A stretch of 64,000 nucleotides of DNA from Lachnospiraceae bacterium. Lineage in GTDB: Bacteria > Bacillota > Clostridia > Lachnospirales > Lachnospiraceae. Within the stretch, counting starts at the first letter, position 1; every line of letters starts with the position of its first letter. Positions 10,860-21,262 of this stretch are shown here, one piece after another. A model generated the notes under the pieces. The model was not told where the DNA came from and did no database searches. It saw only the letters and a program-made list of their open reading frames with translations. The stretch spans positions 62,001 through 126,000 of the forward strand of contig JAAWCJ010000018.1 of assembly GCA_022793195.1 (NCBI GenBank). The letters are read 5' to 3'. The translations under genes were made by a program, and so were the position numbers.

Positions 10860-10885
10860 AATCTGGATTTAGAAAGGCTTTAAAG

Positions 10886-12283
10886 ATGAAAAGATTAGTG
10901 GTGATTCCTGCAGATTCAACAGAAGCCCTTGTTAAGGCGGGTTATACATATGAATTCCTGGAAAATTATTATAATCCAGGGGGAGGATTTGATCAGGTAT
11001 ATTGCCTGGGCGCTGCAGAGAAAGATATGAAAACAGGAAGTGTCTGTTATGTTAATGCGAAGCCGAAGGACTTTGGAGCTATTATCCGCAGGGTAAATCC
11101 GGATATTGTGAGGGCCTACGGCGGTTACTCAAGCAGCGACTGGGCAGCGGCAAACTGTATAAAGGATATCCCCCTGGTTGTGTCCGTCCATGATACAAAT
11201 CCTAATTTAATATATGGGTCTCTGAAATATGCAGACTATATTATATGTATGTCGGAAGGGGTCAAAAAAGAGGTACAAAAACAAATTAAAATCGGAAAGG
11301 ACAGAATCTTTGTCATGCCCAACAGGATAGACACTAAGGTGTTTTGCAAAAGAGAGGATCAGGAAGCGTTCAGAGCCCTTAATCAGAAATATGGGAATGG
11401 CAAACATATCATCCATGTTGGCAGAAAAGCGGAACAAAAGAACCTGGATACATTAATTAGGTCTTTAACATATTTGCCGGAAGAATATAGCGCCGTTTTT
11501 ATTGGAAGAGGAGATACAGAACCTTATGAAAAGATGGCGGAAAAGTATGAGGTGTCAGGGCGCTGTTTCTTTGTAGACCGGGTGAAAAATGAGAAATTGC
11601 CGATTTATTATTCGTGGGGAGACTGTATGTGTACACCTTCCAGGTGGGAAGGTTTTGGAATCGTCTTTCTTGAGGCGGCGGCGTGTGAATGTGCGATTGT
11701 AACATCCAATATAGCGCCCATGAATGAATATTTGACAGATGGGGCCGATGCTATACTAATTGATCAATATGAAGATCCGAAAGTCTTAGCAGAAGGGATT
11801 ATGAGAGCCTGTATCGGTGGAAAAAAGAGAATGGAAATGAAAAAAAATGCGAGAAATATCAGTCTAAAATTTGATAAATCAAATGTAGACCGGCAAGAGA
11901 TGGAATTATATAAGAAGTTTATGCAGCAGGGAACAGATAACCGGAAATTCTTTGAGGTTGAAAAAGAACGCGAAAGGTTAACGAAAAAATTAATTATTTT
12001 TGGCGCCGGAACCAATGGAAGGCGATTATTGGAATATGTAGGGAAAGATAAAGTTGCCTATTTCTGCGATAACCGTAAAACAAAAATACCTGGGAGGGGG
12101 TATACGTGCGGCGTGAAAATAATTTCATATTCGGAGATGATAAAAATATACAAAGATTACAATATTGTAGTGACACCGATGGATAAAAAAGAAATGGTGA
12201 TGCAGCTTATGGGGGATGGAATCGAATATATGGAAGACGGCTGGTACAGACTTTTAAATGAACAGAAAGCACAATCTCAATAA
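10886..12283 (+). CDS. GT4 family glycosyltransferase with C-terminal 'FGAGTNG' module
   Basis: HVGRKAEQKNLDTLIRSL, PSRWEGFGIVFLEAAACECAIVTSN; C-term LIIFGAGTNGRRLLEYVGKDKVAYFCDN. Confidence 0.88.
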   Translation: MKRLVVIPADSTEALVKAGYTYEFLENYYNPGGGFDQVYCLGAAEKDMKTGSVCYVNAKPKDFGAIIRRVNPDIVRAYGGYSSSDWAAANCIKDIPLVVSVHDTNPNLIYGSLKYADYIICMSEGVKKEVQKQIKIGKDRIFVMPNRIDTKVFCKREDQEAFRALNQKYGNGKHIIHVGRKAEQKNLDTLIRSLTYLPEEYSAVFIGRGDTEPYEKMAEKYEVSGRCFFVDRVKNEKLPIYYSWGDCMCTPSRWEGFGIVFLEAAACECAIVTSNIAPMNEYLTDGADAILIDQYEDPKVLAEGIMRACIGGKKRMEMKKNARNISLKFDKSNVDRQEMELYKKFMQQGTDNRKFFEVEKERERLTKKLIIFGAGTNGRRLLEYVGKDKVAYFCDNRKTKIPGRGYTCGVKIISYSEMIKIYKDYNIVVTPMDKKEMVMQLMGDGIEYMEDGWYRLLNEQKAQSQ

Positions 12284-12310
12284 TTGCATGTGTTTAAAGG
12301 GGGAAATGTG

Positions 12311-13309
12311 ATGCAGTTTGCAGTTTTCGGAGCTGGGGAAATGGGAGTCAGGGCGCTTTTTCAGATTGGAAAAGAGGGGATATCCTGTTTTATTGACAAT
12401 AAAAGAAAAGGGAATATTGAAGGGATTCCCATCTATTCGGTGGAAGAGTATAAGGACAGGTTTTCGGCAGAACAGCTGATTTTCATTACCTCAAAAAAGT
12501 ATAGACTTCAGATGGAAGAGCAGTTAAAACAAAATGGGTTGGATAATTTTGTTTATTTTACGCCGGATAGAGTGATGAATAGTGATGTATCAAAGAAATT
12601 AACGGCAGATGAATGGGGACATTTATATAATTCTTCTCTGGCTGAAAAGATTGCCAACAAGTTGGAGCGGCGTGAGTATTCCATACAGACAAGAGAATTG
12701 CTAAAACTTACGGCGGCAGGTGATAAGGTTCTTGAAATTGGCTGTGGAAGTGGGGAAACCTCTGCAGGTTTGGCAATGAATGGCCGAAAGGTAAGTGCAC
12801 TGGATTATTCAGAAGGAGCCTTGAATTTAGTTAAGAATGTTTGCTCACAAATGGGGTGTGGGGTAAACATTTATCATTTAAATGCAACAGAGAAATTGCC
12901 TTTTTGTAAAAATGAATTTGATTGTATTTTTCAGGCGGGATTGCTGGAACACTTTATCCAGAAAGAGCGGATAGAGATGTTGAAAAATTGGAACGGAATA
13001 AGTGAAGTGATGGTTTCTTTCATTCCCAATTCCCACAGTATCCCCTACCAGATGGGAAAGAAGCTGGCAGAGGATAGGCATACGTGGCCGTATGGCTTGG
13101 AAATGCCGCAGTTTTCTTTAAGGGAAGATTTTGAGCTGGCAGGGTACAGGGAAGTGGAGGAGTACACCATTGGGATTGAGGCGGCGCTTCATTTTCTTCC
13201 ATCGGATCATTATTTAAGAGCGGCTTTTGAAAAGGCGATTGCCGAAGGAATTGATTTATGTGAATGGGGGCAAGGATATTTATTGGTAACGGTGGGAAAG
13301 AGCTGTTGA
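12311..13309 (+). CDS. SAM-dependent methyltransferase with N-terminal 'FGAGEMG' module
   Basis: FAVFGAGEMGVRALFQIGKEGISCFIDNKRKG; KVLEIGCGSGETSAGLAMNG. Confidence 0.85.
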   Translation: MQFAVFGAGEMGVRALFQIGKEGISCFIDNKRKGNIEGIPIYSVEEYKDRFSAEQLIFITSKKYRLQMEEQLKQNGLDNFVYFTPDRVMNSDVSKKLTADEWGHLYNSSLAEKIANKLERREYSIQTRELLKLTAAGDKVLEIGCGSGETSAGLAMNGRKVSALDYSEGALNLVKNVCSQMGCGVNIYHLNATEKLPFCKNEFDCIFQAGLLEHFIQKERIEMLKNWNGISEVMVSFIPNSHSIPYQMGKKLAEDRHTWPYGLEMPQFSLREDFELAGYREVEEYTIGIEAALHFLPSDHYLRAAFEKAIAEGIDLCEWGQGYLLVTVGKSC

Positions 13310-13342
13310 GTATCGACAAGGAAAAGTTGGAGCGTGACAGGG

Positions 13343-15172
13343 ATGAAGAAGTATGTGCTGTTTGGGGCTGGCGACTATGCAGCCAGGGCGGTTGGCTTAA
13401 TGGGGAAAGAGAATATAGAAGCGATTTTTGACAATGATCCGTTGAAATGGGGAACACAGATGGAAGGGATCCCCGTATGCAGCCCGGAGGCAAAAAGGCA
13501 GCTTTTGGAATCCGGACAGGTCATTGTATCTGTTTCACAAAAATATCAGCAGCAGATTATCGAACAACTGCACCAGATGGATATTAAGGACATTCGGACG
13601 GTCCATGAAGTTCAGACTGAGATTATAAAAAAGAAAATAGAGAGCAGGACAGATTACATCCAAATTTATGCCAGGGCGGTTGCATGGATAAAACATAATA
13701 CCATAGGCGGACAGGCCATCATCTGTAATACGGAGAAACGCAAAGGTTATCCTGAAGTGACTGGGTATTATATCCCGACACTGCTCCGCTGGGGCTATCG
13801 CGACTTGGCTCTTTCTTATGCACAGTGGTTGTGCAGGATTCAAAAGGGCGATGGCTCCTGGCACGATACGGACGATGTCGCGCCATATGTATTTGATACA
13901 GCACAAGTGCTGAAAGGGTTAATTGCCATACGGGAGATGTATCCACAGGCCGACTGTCACATAATCAAAGGATGTGACTGGATACTGAATCAAATACAGG
14001 AGTCGGGACGGTTAATAACACCTACCACAGCGGAATGGGGAGATGGAGATAGATGTTCGGAGCTGGTTCATTTATATTGTCTTTCTCCTCTGGTACAGGC
14101 GGCGGATATTTTGGACAGGCCCCGCTACAAGGAAGCGGCATATAAGGTTCTGGATTATTATAAGAAGAACCATTACGAAGAAATCATGGGCTTTTGTCTC
14201 CTGTCGCATTTTTATGCATATGTGATGGAAGCGTTACTGGATATGGGGGAGAGGGAAATGGCCGGGGAAGCCATGTTACAGGTGGCGAAGCTGCAAAAGG
14301 AGAGCGGCGCTGTGCCCGCCTACCGGGATGTGGACTGGGTTTGCTCCACAGGCCTTTTTCAGCTGGCTCTGGTGTGGTTCCGCCTGGGAGATTTGGAACG
14401 GGGAAATAAAGCCTTTGAGTATGCCTGTAAACTGCAGAATGAATCAGGCGGTTGGTATGGAAGCTATCTGTCGGAAGAAAATCCCGGGGAAAAAAATGAT
14501 TATTTTCCCTTCAGTGAGATCAGCTGGGCTGTCAAATATTTTCTGGATGCCCTGTATTATAAAAATGTGGCGGAGTTTGACTGCTGGTCCGGCTCTTTTT
14601 TGAATCAGATAGACAGAGAAGACGGGAGATATGAAATCATCCGAAAAACCGTGGCGGAGGAATCCCGTCTCAAATTCCACCCGCTGAAAGTCCTGGATAT
14701 TGGCTGCGGTAAAGGCAGATATTTAAGAAACCTGCTCAAGGATGAGCCGGAAAATGAATATTATGCATCTGATTTGTCAGAAAGCGTCATGGAATATATA
14801 GAAGGGGAGCAAATCCATAAGAAACAGAGTTCCCTGACAGACATTGATTACCCTGACGATTACTTTGACCTTGTATATGCCTGCGAAGCGCTGGAACATG
14901 CGGTGGACATAAAAAGCGCAGTGAGGGAAATGGCACGTGTCACAAAACCGGGTGGTAAAATAGTGATCATTGATAAAAACAAGTCAGAACTGGGAAGAAT
15001 GGAGATCGCCGACTGGGAAGTCTGGTTTGACAAAGAGGAACTGAAAACCCTCATGCTTGCTGAATGTTCAGCGGTGGAAGTGTCAGACCGGATCAGCTAT
15101 GAACAGGGGAAGCAGGATCCTTTGTTTTTGGCATGGATAGGGACGGTTATGGAAAAAGTAGCAGAAAAATAA
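13343..15172 (+). CDS. Three-domain protein: 'FGAG' module, alpha-toroid (terpene cyclase-like repeats), C-terminal SAM methyltransferase
   Basis: YVLFGAGDYAARAVGLMGKENIEAIFDNDPLKWG; QKGDGSWHD / NESGGWYGSY repeats; VLDIGCGKGRYLRNL. Confidence 0.75.
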   Translation: MKKYVLFGAGDYAARAVGLMGKENIEAIFDNDPLKWGTQMEGIPVCSPEAKRQLLESGQVIVSVSQKYQQQIIEQLHQMDIKDIRTVHEVQTEIIKKKIESRTDYIQIYARAVAWIKHNTIGGQAIICNTEKRKGYPEVTGYYIPTLLRWGYRDLALSYAQWLCRIQKGDGSWHDTDDVAPYVFDTAQVLKGLIAIREMYPQADCHIIKGCDWILNQIQESGRLITPTTAEWGDGDRCSELVHLYCLSPLVQAADILDRPRYKEAAYKVLDYYKKNHYEEIMGFCLLSHFYAYVMEALLDMGEREMAGEAMLQVAKLQKESGAVPAYRDVDWVCSTGLFQLALVWFRLGDLERGNKAFEYACKLQNESGGWYGSYLSEENPGEKNDYFPFSEISWAVKYFLDALYYKNVAEFDCWSGSFLNQIDREDGRYEIIRKTVAEESRLKFHPLKVLDIGCGKGRYLRNLLKDEPENEYYASDLSESVMEYIEGEQIHKKQSSLTDIDYPDDYFDLVYACEALEHAVDIKSAVREMARVTKPGGKIVIIDKNKSELGRMEIADWEVWFDKEELKTLMLAECSAVEVSDRISYEQGKQDPLFLAWIGTVMEKVAEK

Positions 15173-15214
15173 AAAACTTAATAGTGCTGAAGGCGGGATA
15201 GCGGAAGGAGAAAA

Positions 15215-16255
15215 ATGAGACTATTGATTTATGGCTGCGGAAAAAACTGCAGACGTTATATTGAGAATCAATATCTGGATATGGATGACATTATGGGGTT
15301 CATAGACAGAGAAAAAAAAGGAGTTTTATGGACAGAAAGTATACACATTAAAAGAAGCAGCAGATCTCATGGACTCTGTAGATTTTGTGGTGGTAACCAT
15401 ATCGGACTTTGCAGTGAACGTGGAAATATGCCGGGAGATGGAAAATTTCCATTATCCGATGGAGAAAGTTTTATTTATATACAACTGCAAACGCAGCTTT
15501 AAAGAAGAATACGTACATAAACAGGACAATCTTCTGCTCCGCCATGTTTCTATGCAGATTTATGACAGTGAAGTTGCTGTGGCGGCTTCAAAAAAACAGA
15601 TAAGCACCTGTCTGTATGATCCTATGGACGCCAATAAAGTGATGGGAACAGGTAAATTGGCAAATGATCCTTTGTATCTGGAGGATTACAGCCGCTACCG
15701 GACATTTAAATTTGTGGCAGAGGAAATCAATGGCCGCGGCTGGAGGGGGCCTGTGCAGAAGTAGGTGTATTCCGGGGAATGTTTTCCGCATTGATCAATC
15801 AGAAATTTCCAGATAGAAAATTGTATTTATACGACTCATTTGAGAGCTTTAACCAGGAAGAATATGAAAAAGAGATTGCATTGGGCTATGCTCCGCGGGG
15901 ATTTTTCAATGGCTTTAAAAACACAAGTGAAGCTGATGTGCTGAAAATCATGAAATATCCTGATAAATGCAGAATCCGTAAGGGATATTTTCCTGAAAGC
16001 ATAAAAAGTGAGGATAAGGAAGAAAAATTTGTGTTTGTTTCCCTGGATGTGGATTTTGAAGAGTTTACGCTGGAGGGACTTCGGTTTTTCTATCCAAGAC
16101 TTGTGGAGGGTGGTTATATCTTTCTTCATGATTATCATAATCACTGCCTCTTTGGAGTGAAACGTGCAGTAGAGCGTTTTGAAGCGGAAGTGGGAGGGAG
16201 CCTGAAAAAGGTGCCCATCAGTGATGAAGGCGGGACTCTTGTGATCGTCAGGTAA
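15215..16255 (+). pseudogene. TylF/macrocin O-methyltransferase-like gene with N-terminal 'YGCG' module, split by two frameshifts
   Basis: Frame switch at the A8 run (15312-15319), giving ..DREKK/EFYGQKVYTLKEAADLMDSVDFVVV, and at ~15740, giving ..EEINGRG/LEGACAEVGVFRGMFSALINQKFPDRKLYLYDSF. Confidence 0.8.
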
Positions 16256-16287
16256 ATATTTGGAAATGGCAGCAGGGAAAGAATAGC

Positions 16288-17409
16288 ATGAAGGTGATTA
16301 CAGTTTTTGGCACACGCCCGGAAGCGGTCAAGATGTGCCCCTTGGTTTTACAGCTGAAAAAGACAGAAGAAATCGAATGTGTGGTATGCCTCACCGGGCA
16401 GCACAGGGAGATGCTGCGCCAGGTGATGGAGGTTTTTGCCGTCCGGGCAGATTATGATCTGGATATTATGCGGCAGGAGCAGACGCTTTCTTCGATTACG
16501 GCAGACGTGCTAAATAAACTGGGAAGTGTACTGGAGGCAGAGAAACCGGATTTGATGCTGGTGCATGGAGATACGACCACTTCCTTTGCCGCGGCCCTGG
16601 CGGGATTTTACCGGAACATCCCCGTAGGGCATGTGGAGGCCGGGCTCAGGACATTCCGCATGGATTCCCCTTATCCCGAAGAATTTAACCGGCAGGCGGT
16701 TGACCTGGTATCGGAGCTTTATTTTGCCCCTACAGAGCAGGCAAGGGAGAATTTGCTGAAGGAAGGGAAAAGAGAATCCAGTATCCATGTCACCGGCAAT
16801 ACGGTGATCGATGCATTGGCCCTTACTGTGCGGAAAGATTATTATCATGAAGCCCTGGAATGGAGTAAAGATTCCAGGCTGATTCTTTTGACAGCCCACA
16901 GGCGGGAAAACCTGGGGGAATCCATGGAGCAGATGTTTTTGGCCATCAGGAGAGTGGTGGAAGAACATCCTGACGTGAAAGTTATCTATCCTGTCCATAA
17001 AAATCCGAAGGTCCGAAAAACAGCCCGGAAAATACTGGAGGGGGCAGACAGAATCCGGCTGATTGAACCCCTTGATGTGACAGACTTTCACAATTTTATG
17101 GCCAGGAGCTATTTTATTTTGACAGACAGCGGCGGCATCCAGGAGGAGGCGCCTTCTCTGGGAAAGCCGGTACTGGTGATGCGTGATACGACAGAAAGGC
17201 CGGAGGGGATTGCGGCTGGTACGCTGCGGCTGGTGGGAACTTCGGAGGAGTTTGTCTACAAGGAAACAAAACGCCTGCTTACGGATGATGCTCTGTACCG
17301 GAGGATGAGCAGGGCGCAAAACCCCTATGGAGACGGACACGCCTCAGAACGGATTGTCCAGGCAATCCTCAAGTATCAGAAGGAAAGAAGGGGACAGACA
17401 CATGCCTGA
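16288..17409 (+). CDS. wecB: UDP-N-acetylglucosamine 2-epimerase (non-hydrolysing)
   Basis: VFGTRPEAVKMCPL, HGDTTTSFAAALAGFY, VGHVEAGLRT, SGGIQEEAPSLGKPVLVMRDTTERPE. Confidence 0.97.
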   Translation: MKVITVFGTRPEAVKMCPLVLQLKKTEEIECVVCLTGQHREMLRQVMEVFAVRADYDLDIMRQEQTLSSITADVLNKLGSVLEAEKPDLMLVHGDTTTSFAAALAGFYRNIPVGHVEAGLRTFRMDSPYPEEFNRQAVDLVSELYFAPTEQARENLLKEGKRESSIHVTGNTVIDALALTVRKDYYHEALEWSKDSRLILLTAHRRENLGESMEQMFLAIRRVVEEHPDVKVIYPVHKNPKVRKTARKILEGADRIRLIEPLDVTDFHNFMARSYFILTDSGGIQEEAPSLGKPVLVMRDTTERPEGIAAGTLRLVGTSEEFVYKETKRLLTDDALYRRMSRAQNPYGDGHASERIVQAILKYQKERRGQTHA

Positions 17410-18487
17410 TGTATCAATCGTGCTTCCCACTTATAATGGGGAACCATATTTAAGGCAGTCGGTGGACAGTATTTTAAATCAGACTTATAGGGACTGGGAG
17501 CTGATTCTGGTGGATGACTGTTCCACAGATGGGACAGATAAAATTGTGGATATGTACGCTGCCATGGATGACAGGATCCGCGCCATCCATAATAAAAAGA
17601 ACCAGAAATTGCCAAAGTCTTTAAATATTGGTTTTGAGGTGGCCAGGGGAAAGTATCTCACCTGGACTTCCGACGACAACCTGTATCAGCCGGATGCCCT
17701 GGAGGTGATGGCCGGGCAGCTGGAACAGCATAGTGATGTGTATATGGTCCGCTCTGATATGGAAATTATTGATCAGGATGGGACGGTTACAGGGAAATCA
17801 GGACCTTACAGTGATGAAAATATGTACATCTGTAATTGTGTGGGGGCCTGTTTTATGTACAGGAGAAAAGTGCGTGACCAAATTGGTGATTACAACGCGG
17901 ATGCTTTCTGCGTGGAAGATTATGATTACTGGTTAAGGGTTTTGCAAAAATACGGAAGAATCTTGTCCATAGATCAGGTTTTATATCAGTACCGGAGGCA
18001 TGGAGGCAGCCTGTCGGAAGTCAGAAAAAAACAGGTGGCGGAAGAACTGACGAAACTTCGCACACGTTCCCTGGACAGGATTTTTGAAGTGCTCCGGGAA
18101 AGGCCGGAGGAACTGTGTGGGATATATTGCGACATGAAAAAATCAGGAGCCATGACACAGGAAGCTATAGAGAGATTTAAAAAAGAAATTCCTGAGCTTC
18201 GGACTGTGCTTCCTGTCATGGAAAACAAAAAGTATATTATTTTTGGAGCCGGTGCGTATGGGGAGCGGGCGGCAAGGCAGCTTGGAGGAAAAGCCGCCTT
18301 TTTTGCAGATAACGACATGAAAAAAGCCGGTCAGACAAAATGCGGGCTCAAAATCCTGCCTTTTTCTGAGGCTGCCTGTATGTGCAAAGATTATTGCTTT
18401 ATGATTGCGATAGCGAAAAAGCACATTTATGAAATGATGGCGCAGCTTCAAAAGGCAGGAGTGAAAGAGTATAGTGTATTTTTATAG
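17402..18487 (+). CDS. GT2 family glycosyltransferase with C-terminal 'FGAGAYG' module
   Basis: SIVLPTYNGEPYLRQSVDSILNQTY; C-term YIIFGAGAYGERAARQLGGKAAFFADND; internal start chosen. Confidence 0.9.
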   Translation: MPDVSIVLPTYNGEPYLRQSVDSILNQTYRDWELILVDDCSTDGTDKIVDMYAAMDDRIRAIHNKKNQKLPKSLNIGFEVARGKYLTWTSDDNLYQPDALEVMAGQLEQHSDVYMVRSDMEIIDQDGTVTGKSGPYSDENMYICNCVGACFMYRRKVRDQIGDYNADAFCVEDYDYWLRVLQKYGRILSIDQVLYQYRRHGGSLSEVRKKQVAEELTKLRTRSLDRIFEVLRERPEELCGIYCDMKKSGAMTQEAIERFKKEIPELRTVLPVMENKKYIIFGAGAYGERAARQLGGKAAFFADNDMKKAGQTKCGLKILPFSEAACMCKDYCFMIAIAKKHIYEMMAQLQKAGVKEYSVFL

Positions 18488-18528
18488 ATGATGAGGACTG
18501 TAGGCCGAAAGGGAAGGGGGAGCCGGAA

Positions 18529-19944
18529 ATGGCACATTCGCTGGGAGTCGTTATCCCTGTTTATAATGTGGAAGACTATTTGCGGGAATGTCTGGACAGC
18601 GTCACAGGGCAGGCAGTTCCCTTTGATGAAATTGTGGTGGTCAATGACGGTTCTGAAGACGGCAGCCTTTCCATTTGCCGGGAATACTGCCGGAAATATC
18701 CTCAGATTAAGTTGCTTAACCAGGAAAATAAGGGATTGTCAGCAGCGAGAAACCTGGGAATGGCTTATGCCAAAAGCGAGTATCTGATTTTCCTGGATTC
18801 TGACGATTATCTGGATTTGCAGACTGTCTGGATTCTGAAACAGAGATTGTCCGGCCAGGATGTTTTATATTATGGGGCTGCCATACGGGAGGATATGGAG
18901 GGAAGGAAGCACCGCAATATTTACCGGAGGAAGGAAAAGCTCTGTGGCCGCCTGATGACGGGGATGGAGTATTTTTATGAGGCATTTCCGGGAAATTATG
19001 TGGTGTCCGCATGTCTGGGAGCTTACAAAAATTCTTTCTTAAAAAATCATGGAATCCGGTTCCCGGAAGGGCTTTATTTTGAGGACAATTTTTTTCAAAT
19101 ACAGGCGGTATGTGAAGCAAAACAGGTGGAATGTATTGCAGAGGAGTTGTATATCCGAAGATACCGTCCGGATTCTATTACGACGACGCCCGCCGACCGG
19201 AGAAAGTACAGAGACAGAGGGCATATTCAGCTGAAAATATGGGATTATCTCAAGGAAAGCCCGCAAAATAAATGGAAGGAAGAGGTTAAAAAGAAGTTTA
19301 TTTTAAGGGATGTACTGCAAATGAGGGGACTTGAAAAGCAATATGGCAGCCCACGGGAGACGGAAGCAGAAAAAATATGGTATCTGAGGAAGTTTCTGGA
19401 ATACTGGGAGGCATATTTCCTGGAAAGCGCGCCGGATTTTGACGCATGTTGTGTTTTTCTGTATGTTTATGGAGAATTAAAAGGCCTTGGTGAAAAGATA
19501 AATTTTCGGCAATATGAAGAAGTGAGAGACAGGTTTATAAAAATATTGTCGGAGAAATTGGGAAATATGTGTTTTGACAACCCCCATGCAAAGGTCGGAA
19601 TTTATGGAAAGGGGGAACACACAGAGGCGATGCTTGCCCTCTATGAACGGCTGGTGGGAAAGGTCAGATGTCAATACATTTTTATTGTGTCTGATGTGGG
19701 CCGGGAGCATGAAGGCTTCCCGGCAGAAAATGGGGAGCGCCCGACTGTTTCCTATCAAAGTGTTCCTGAAGATGTAGACAGGATTATTTTGTCCAGCTCT
19801 GTTTATATGGAGCAGATGGCTGAAAACTTGGCGAGGGCGGGAATCGAGTCAAAAAAGGTATATAAGCTCTATGATGACGGGGATGTTTGCGACTTGATTA
19901 CGGCTTATGATATTGTTTGTAAAGAAACCGATTTTTGTAGATGA
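18529..19944 (+). CDS. GT2 family glycosyltransferase with C-terminal 'YGKG' module
   Basis: GVVIPVYNVEDYLRECLDSVTGQ; C-term VGIYGKGEHTEAMLALYERL. Confidence 0.9.
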   Translation: MAHSLGVVIPVYNVEDYLRECLDSVTGQAVPFDEIVVVNDGSEDGSLSICREYCRKYPQIKLLNQENKGLSAARNLGMAYAKSEYLIFLDSDDYLDLQTVWILKQRLSGQDVLYYGAAIREDMEGRKHRNIYRRKEKLCGRLMTGMEYFYEAFPGNYVVSACLGAYKNSFLKNHGIRFPEGLYFEDNFFQIQAVCEAKQVECIAEELYIRRYRPDSITTTPADRRKYRDRGHIQLKIWDYLKESPQNKWKEEVKKKFILRDVLQMRGLEKQYGSPRETEAEKIWYLRKFLEYWEAYFLESAPDFDACCVFLYVYGELKGLGEKINFRQYEEVRDRFIKILSEKLGNMCFDNPHAKVGIYGKGEHTEAMLALYERLVGKVRCQYIFIVSDVGREHEGFPAENGERPTVSYQSVPEDVDRIILSSSVYMEQMAENLARAGIESKKVYKLYDDGDVCDLITAYDIVCKETDFCR

Positions 19945-19959
19945 AGGCAGGTGAATGGG

Positions 19960-21192
19960 ATGGAAAACCGGAAGAAAAATAAATGGAAAATCAATGTGAT
20001 CGGGCTGGGGTATATCGGCCTTCCGACGGCCTTAATGTTGTCGGGAGGAGAGTTTGAAATCGTAGGGACAGACTTGGATTCCCATGTGGTAAAAAAGCTT
20101 TCATCTGGAAAAGCAACATTCAGTGAAAATGGGATGGATGAATTGTTTACGGAAGCATACGGCAGGGACATCCGCTTTTCAACAGAGTATGAAGCTGCGG
20201 ATATTTATATTGTGGCTGTCCCCACACCTTACAGGAAAGCGACAAAAAAGGTGGATGCCTCCTACGTTATAAATGCAGTGGACAGAATTTTGAAAATTTG
20301 CCCGGAGTATTGTACCATCGTTATTGAATCCACAGTCTCTCCCGGAACGATTGATGCATATGTGAGGCCTCTGATCAGTGGCGAAAAGGATGTGCAGCTT
20401 GCCCATGCGCCGGAGCGGATTATCCCGGGAAGGATTATTTTTGAATTGCAGAACAATTCCAGAATCATCGGGGCGGACAACGAGGAAACAGGAGAGAAGA
20501 TAAAAACCATATACCAGAGCTTTTGTAAAGGGACGATCATCACCACGGACATCAGAACTGCCGAGATGACAAAAGTGGTGGAAAATACATACCGGGATAT
20601 TAACATAGCTTTTGCAAATGAACTGACGAAGATATGCAGGACGGCAAAACTGGACGTATATGAAATCATACGGATTGCCAACATGCATCCGCGGGTGAAC
20701 ATCCTGTCGCCGGGACCCGGGGTGGGCGGCCACTGTATTTCGGTTGATCCGTGGTTTTTGGTGGGGGATTATCCGGGGCTTGCCAACATTATTCTGGCGG
20801 CAAGGAAAATCAATGATTCCATGCCGGAATATGTCCTGGAACGGACCTCCGAAATCATGGAGGAGAGGGGAATACAGGATGTGTCAAAAGTCGGGTTTTA
20901 CGGGCTGACTTATAAAGAGGATGTTGATGATATCCGCGAAAGCCCGACACTGCAGCTTCTGTCAATGATGAAAAAACATCTGGCAATGGGAGCAAAAGTG
21001 TATGATCCATATATTACAGAGAAAATCGCCGCGAACCAATTTTTTGATTTCATGGAATTTGTCAGGGCAGTCGACCTGATTGTGATTATGGTGGGCCATA
21101 AGCAGATCAAAGAACATCAGGATGCGATCAAAGACAAAGTTATTTTTGACACCAGAAATGTGGTGGAACTAAAAGGTGTCTATCATCTGTGA
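19960..21192 (+). CDS. wecC: UDP-N-acetyl-D-mannosamine dehydrogenase
   Basis: INVIGLGYIGLPTALML; ANELTKICRTAKLDVYEIIRIANMHPRVNILSPGPGVGGHCISVDPWF. Confidence 0.95.
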   Translation: MENRKKNKWKINVIGLGYIGLPTALMLSGGEFEIVGTDLDSHVVKKLSSGKATFSENGMDELFTEAYGRDIRFSTEYEAADIYIVAVPTPYRKATKKVDASYVINAVDRILKICPEYCTIVIESTVSPGTIDAYVRPLISGEKDVQLAHAPERIIPGRIIFELQNNSRIIGADNEETGEKIKTIYQSFCKGTIITTDIRTAEMTKVVENTYRDINIAFANELTKICRTAKLDVYEIIRIANMHPRVNILSPGPGVGGHCISVDPWFLVGDYPGLANIILAARKINDSMPEYVLERTSEIMEERGIQDVSKVGFYGLTYKEDVDDIRESPTLQLLSMMKKHLAMGAKVYDPYITEKIAANQFFDFMEFVRAVDLIVIMVGHKQIKEHQDAIKDKVIFDTRNVVELKGVYHL

Positions 21193-21262
21193 ATAAAGAT
21201 TTTTTGTTGTTTTATGGCCGACAAAAGGCGAATGGCCGGGAAAAGACGGGAGGATGGGAAGT

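Noticed and set aside
16510-17340. 276-aa minus-strand ORF
   Set aside because: Antisense to wecB; shadow of a high-GC-codon gene.
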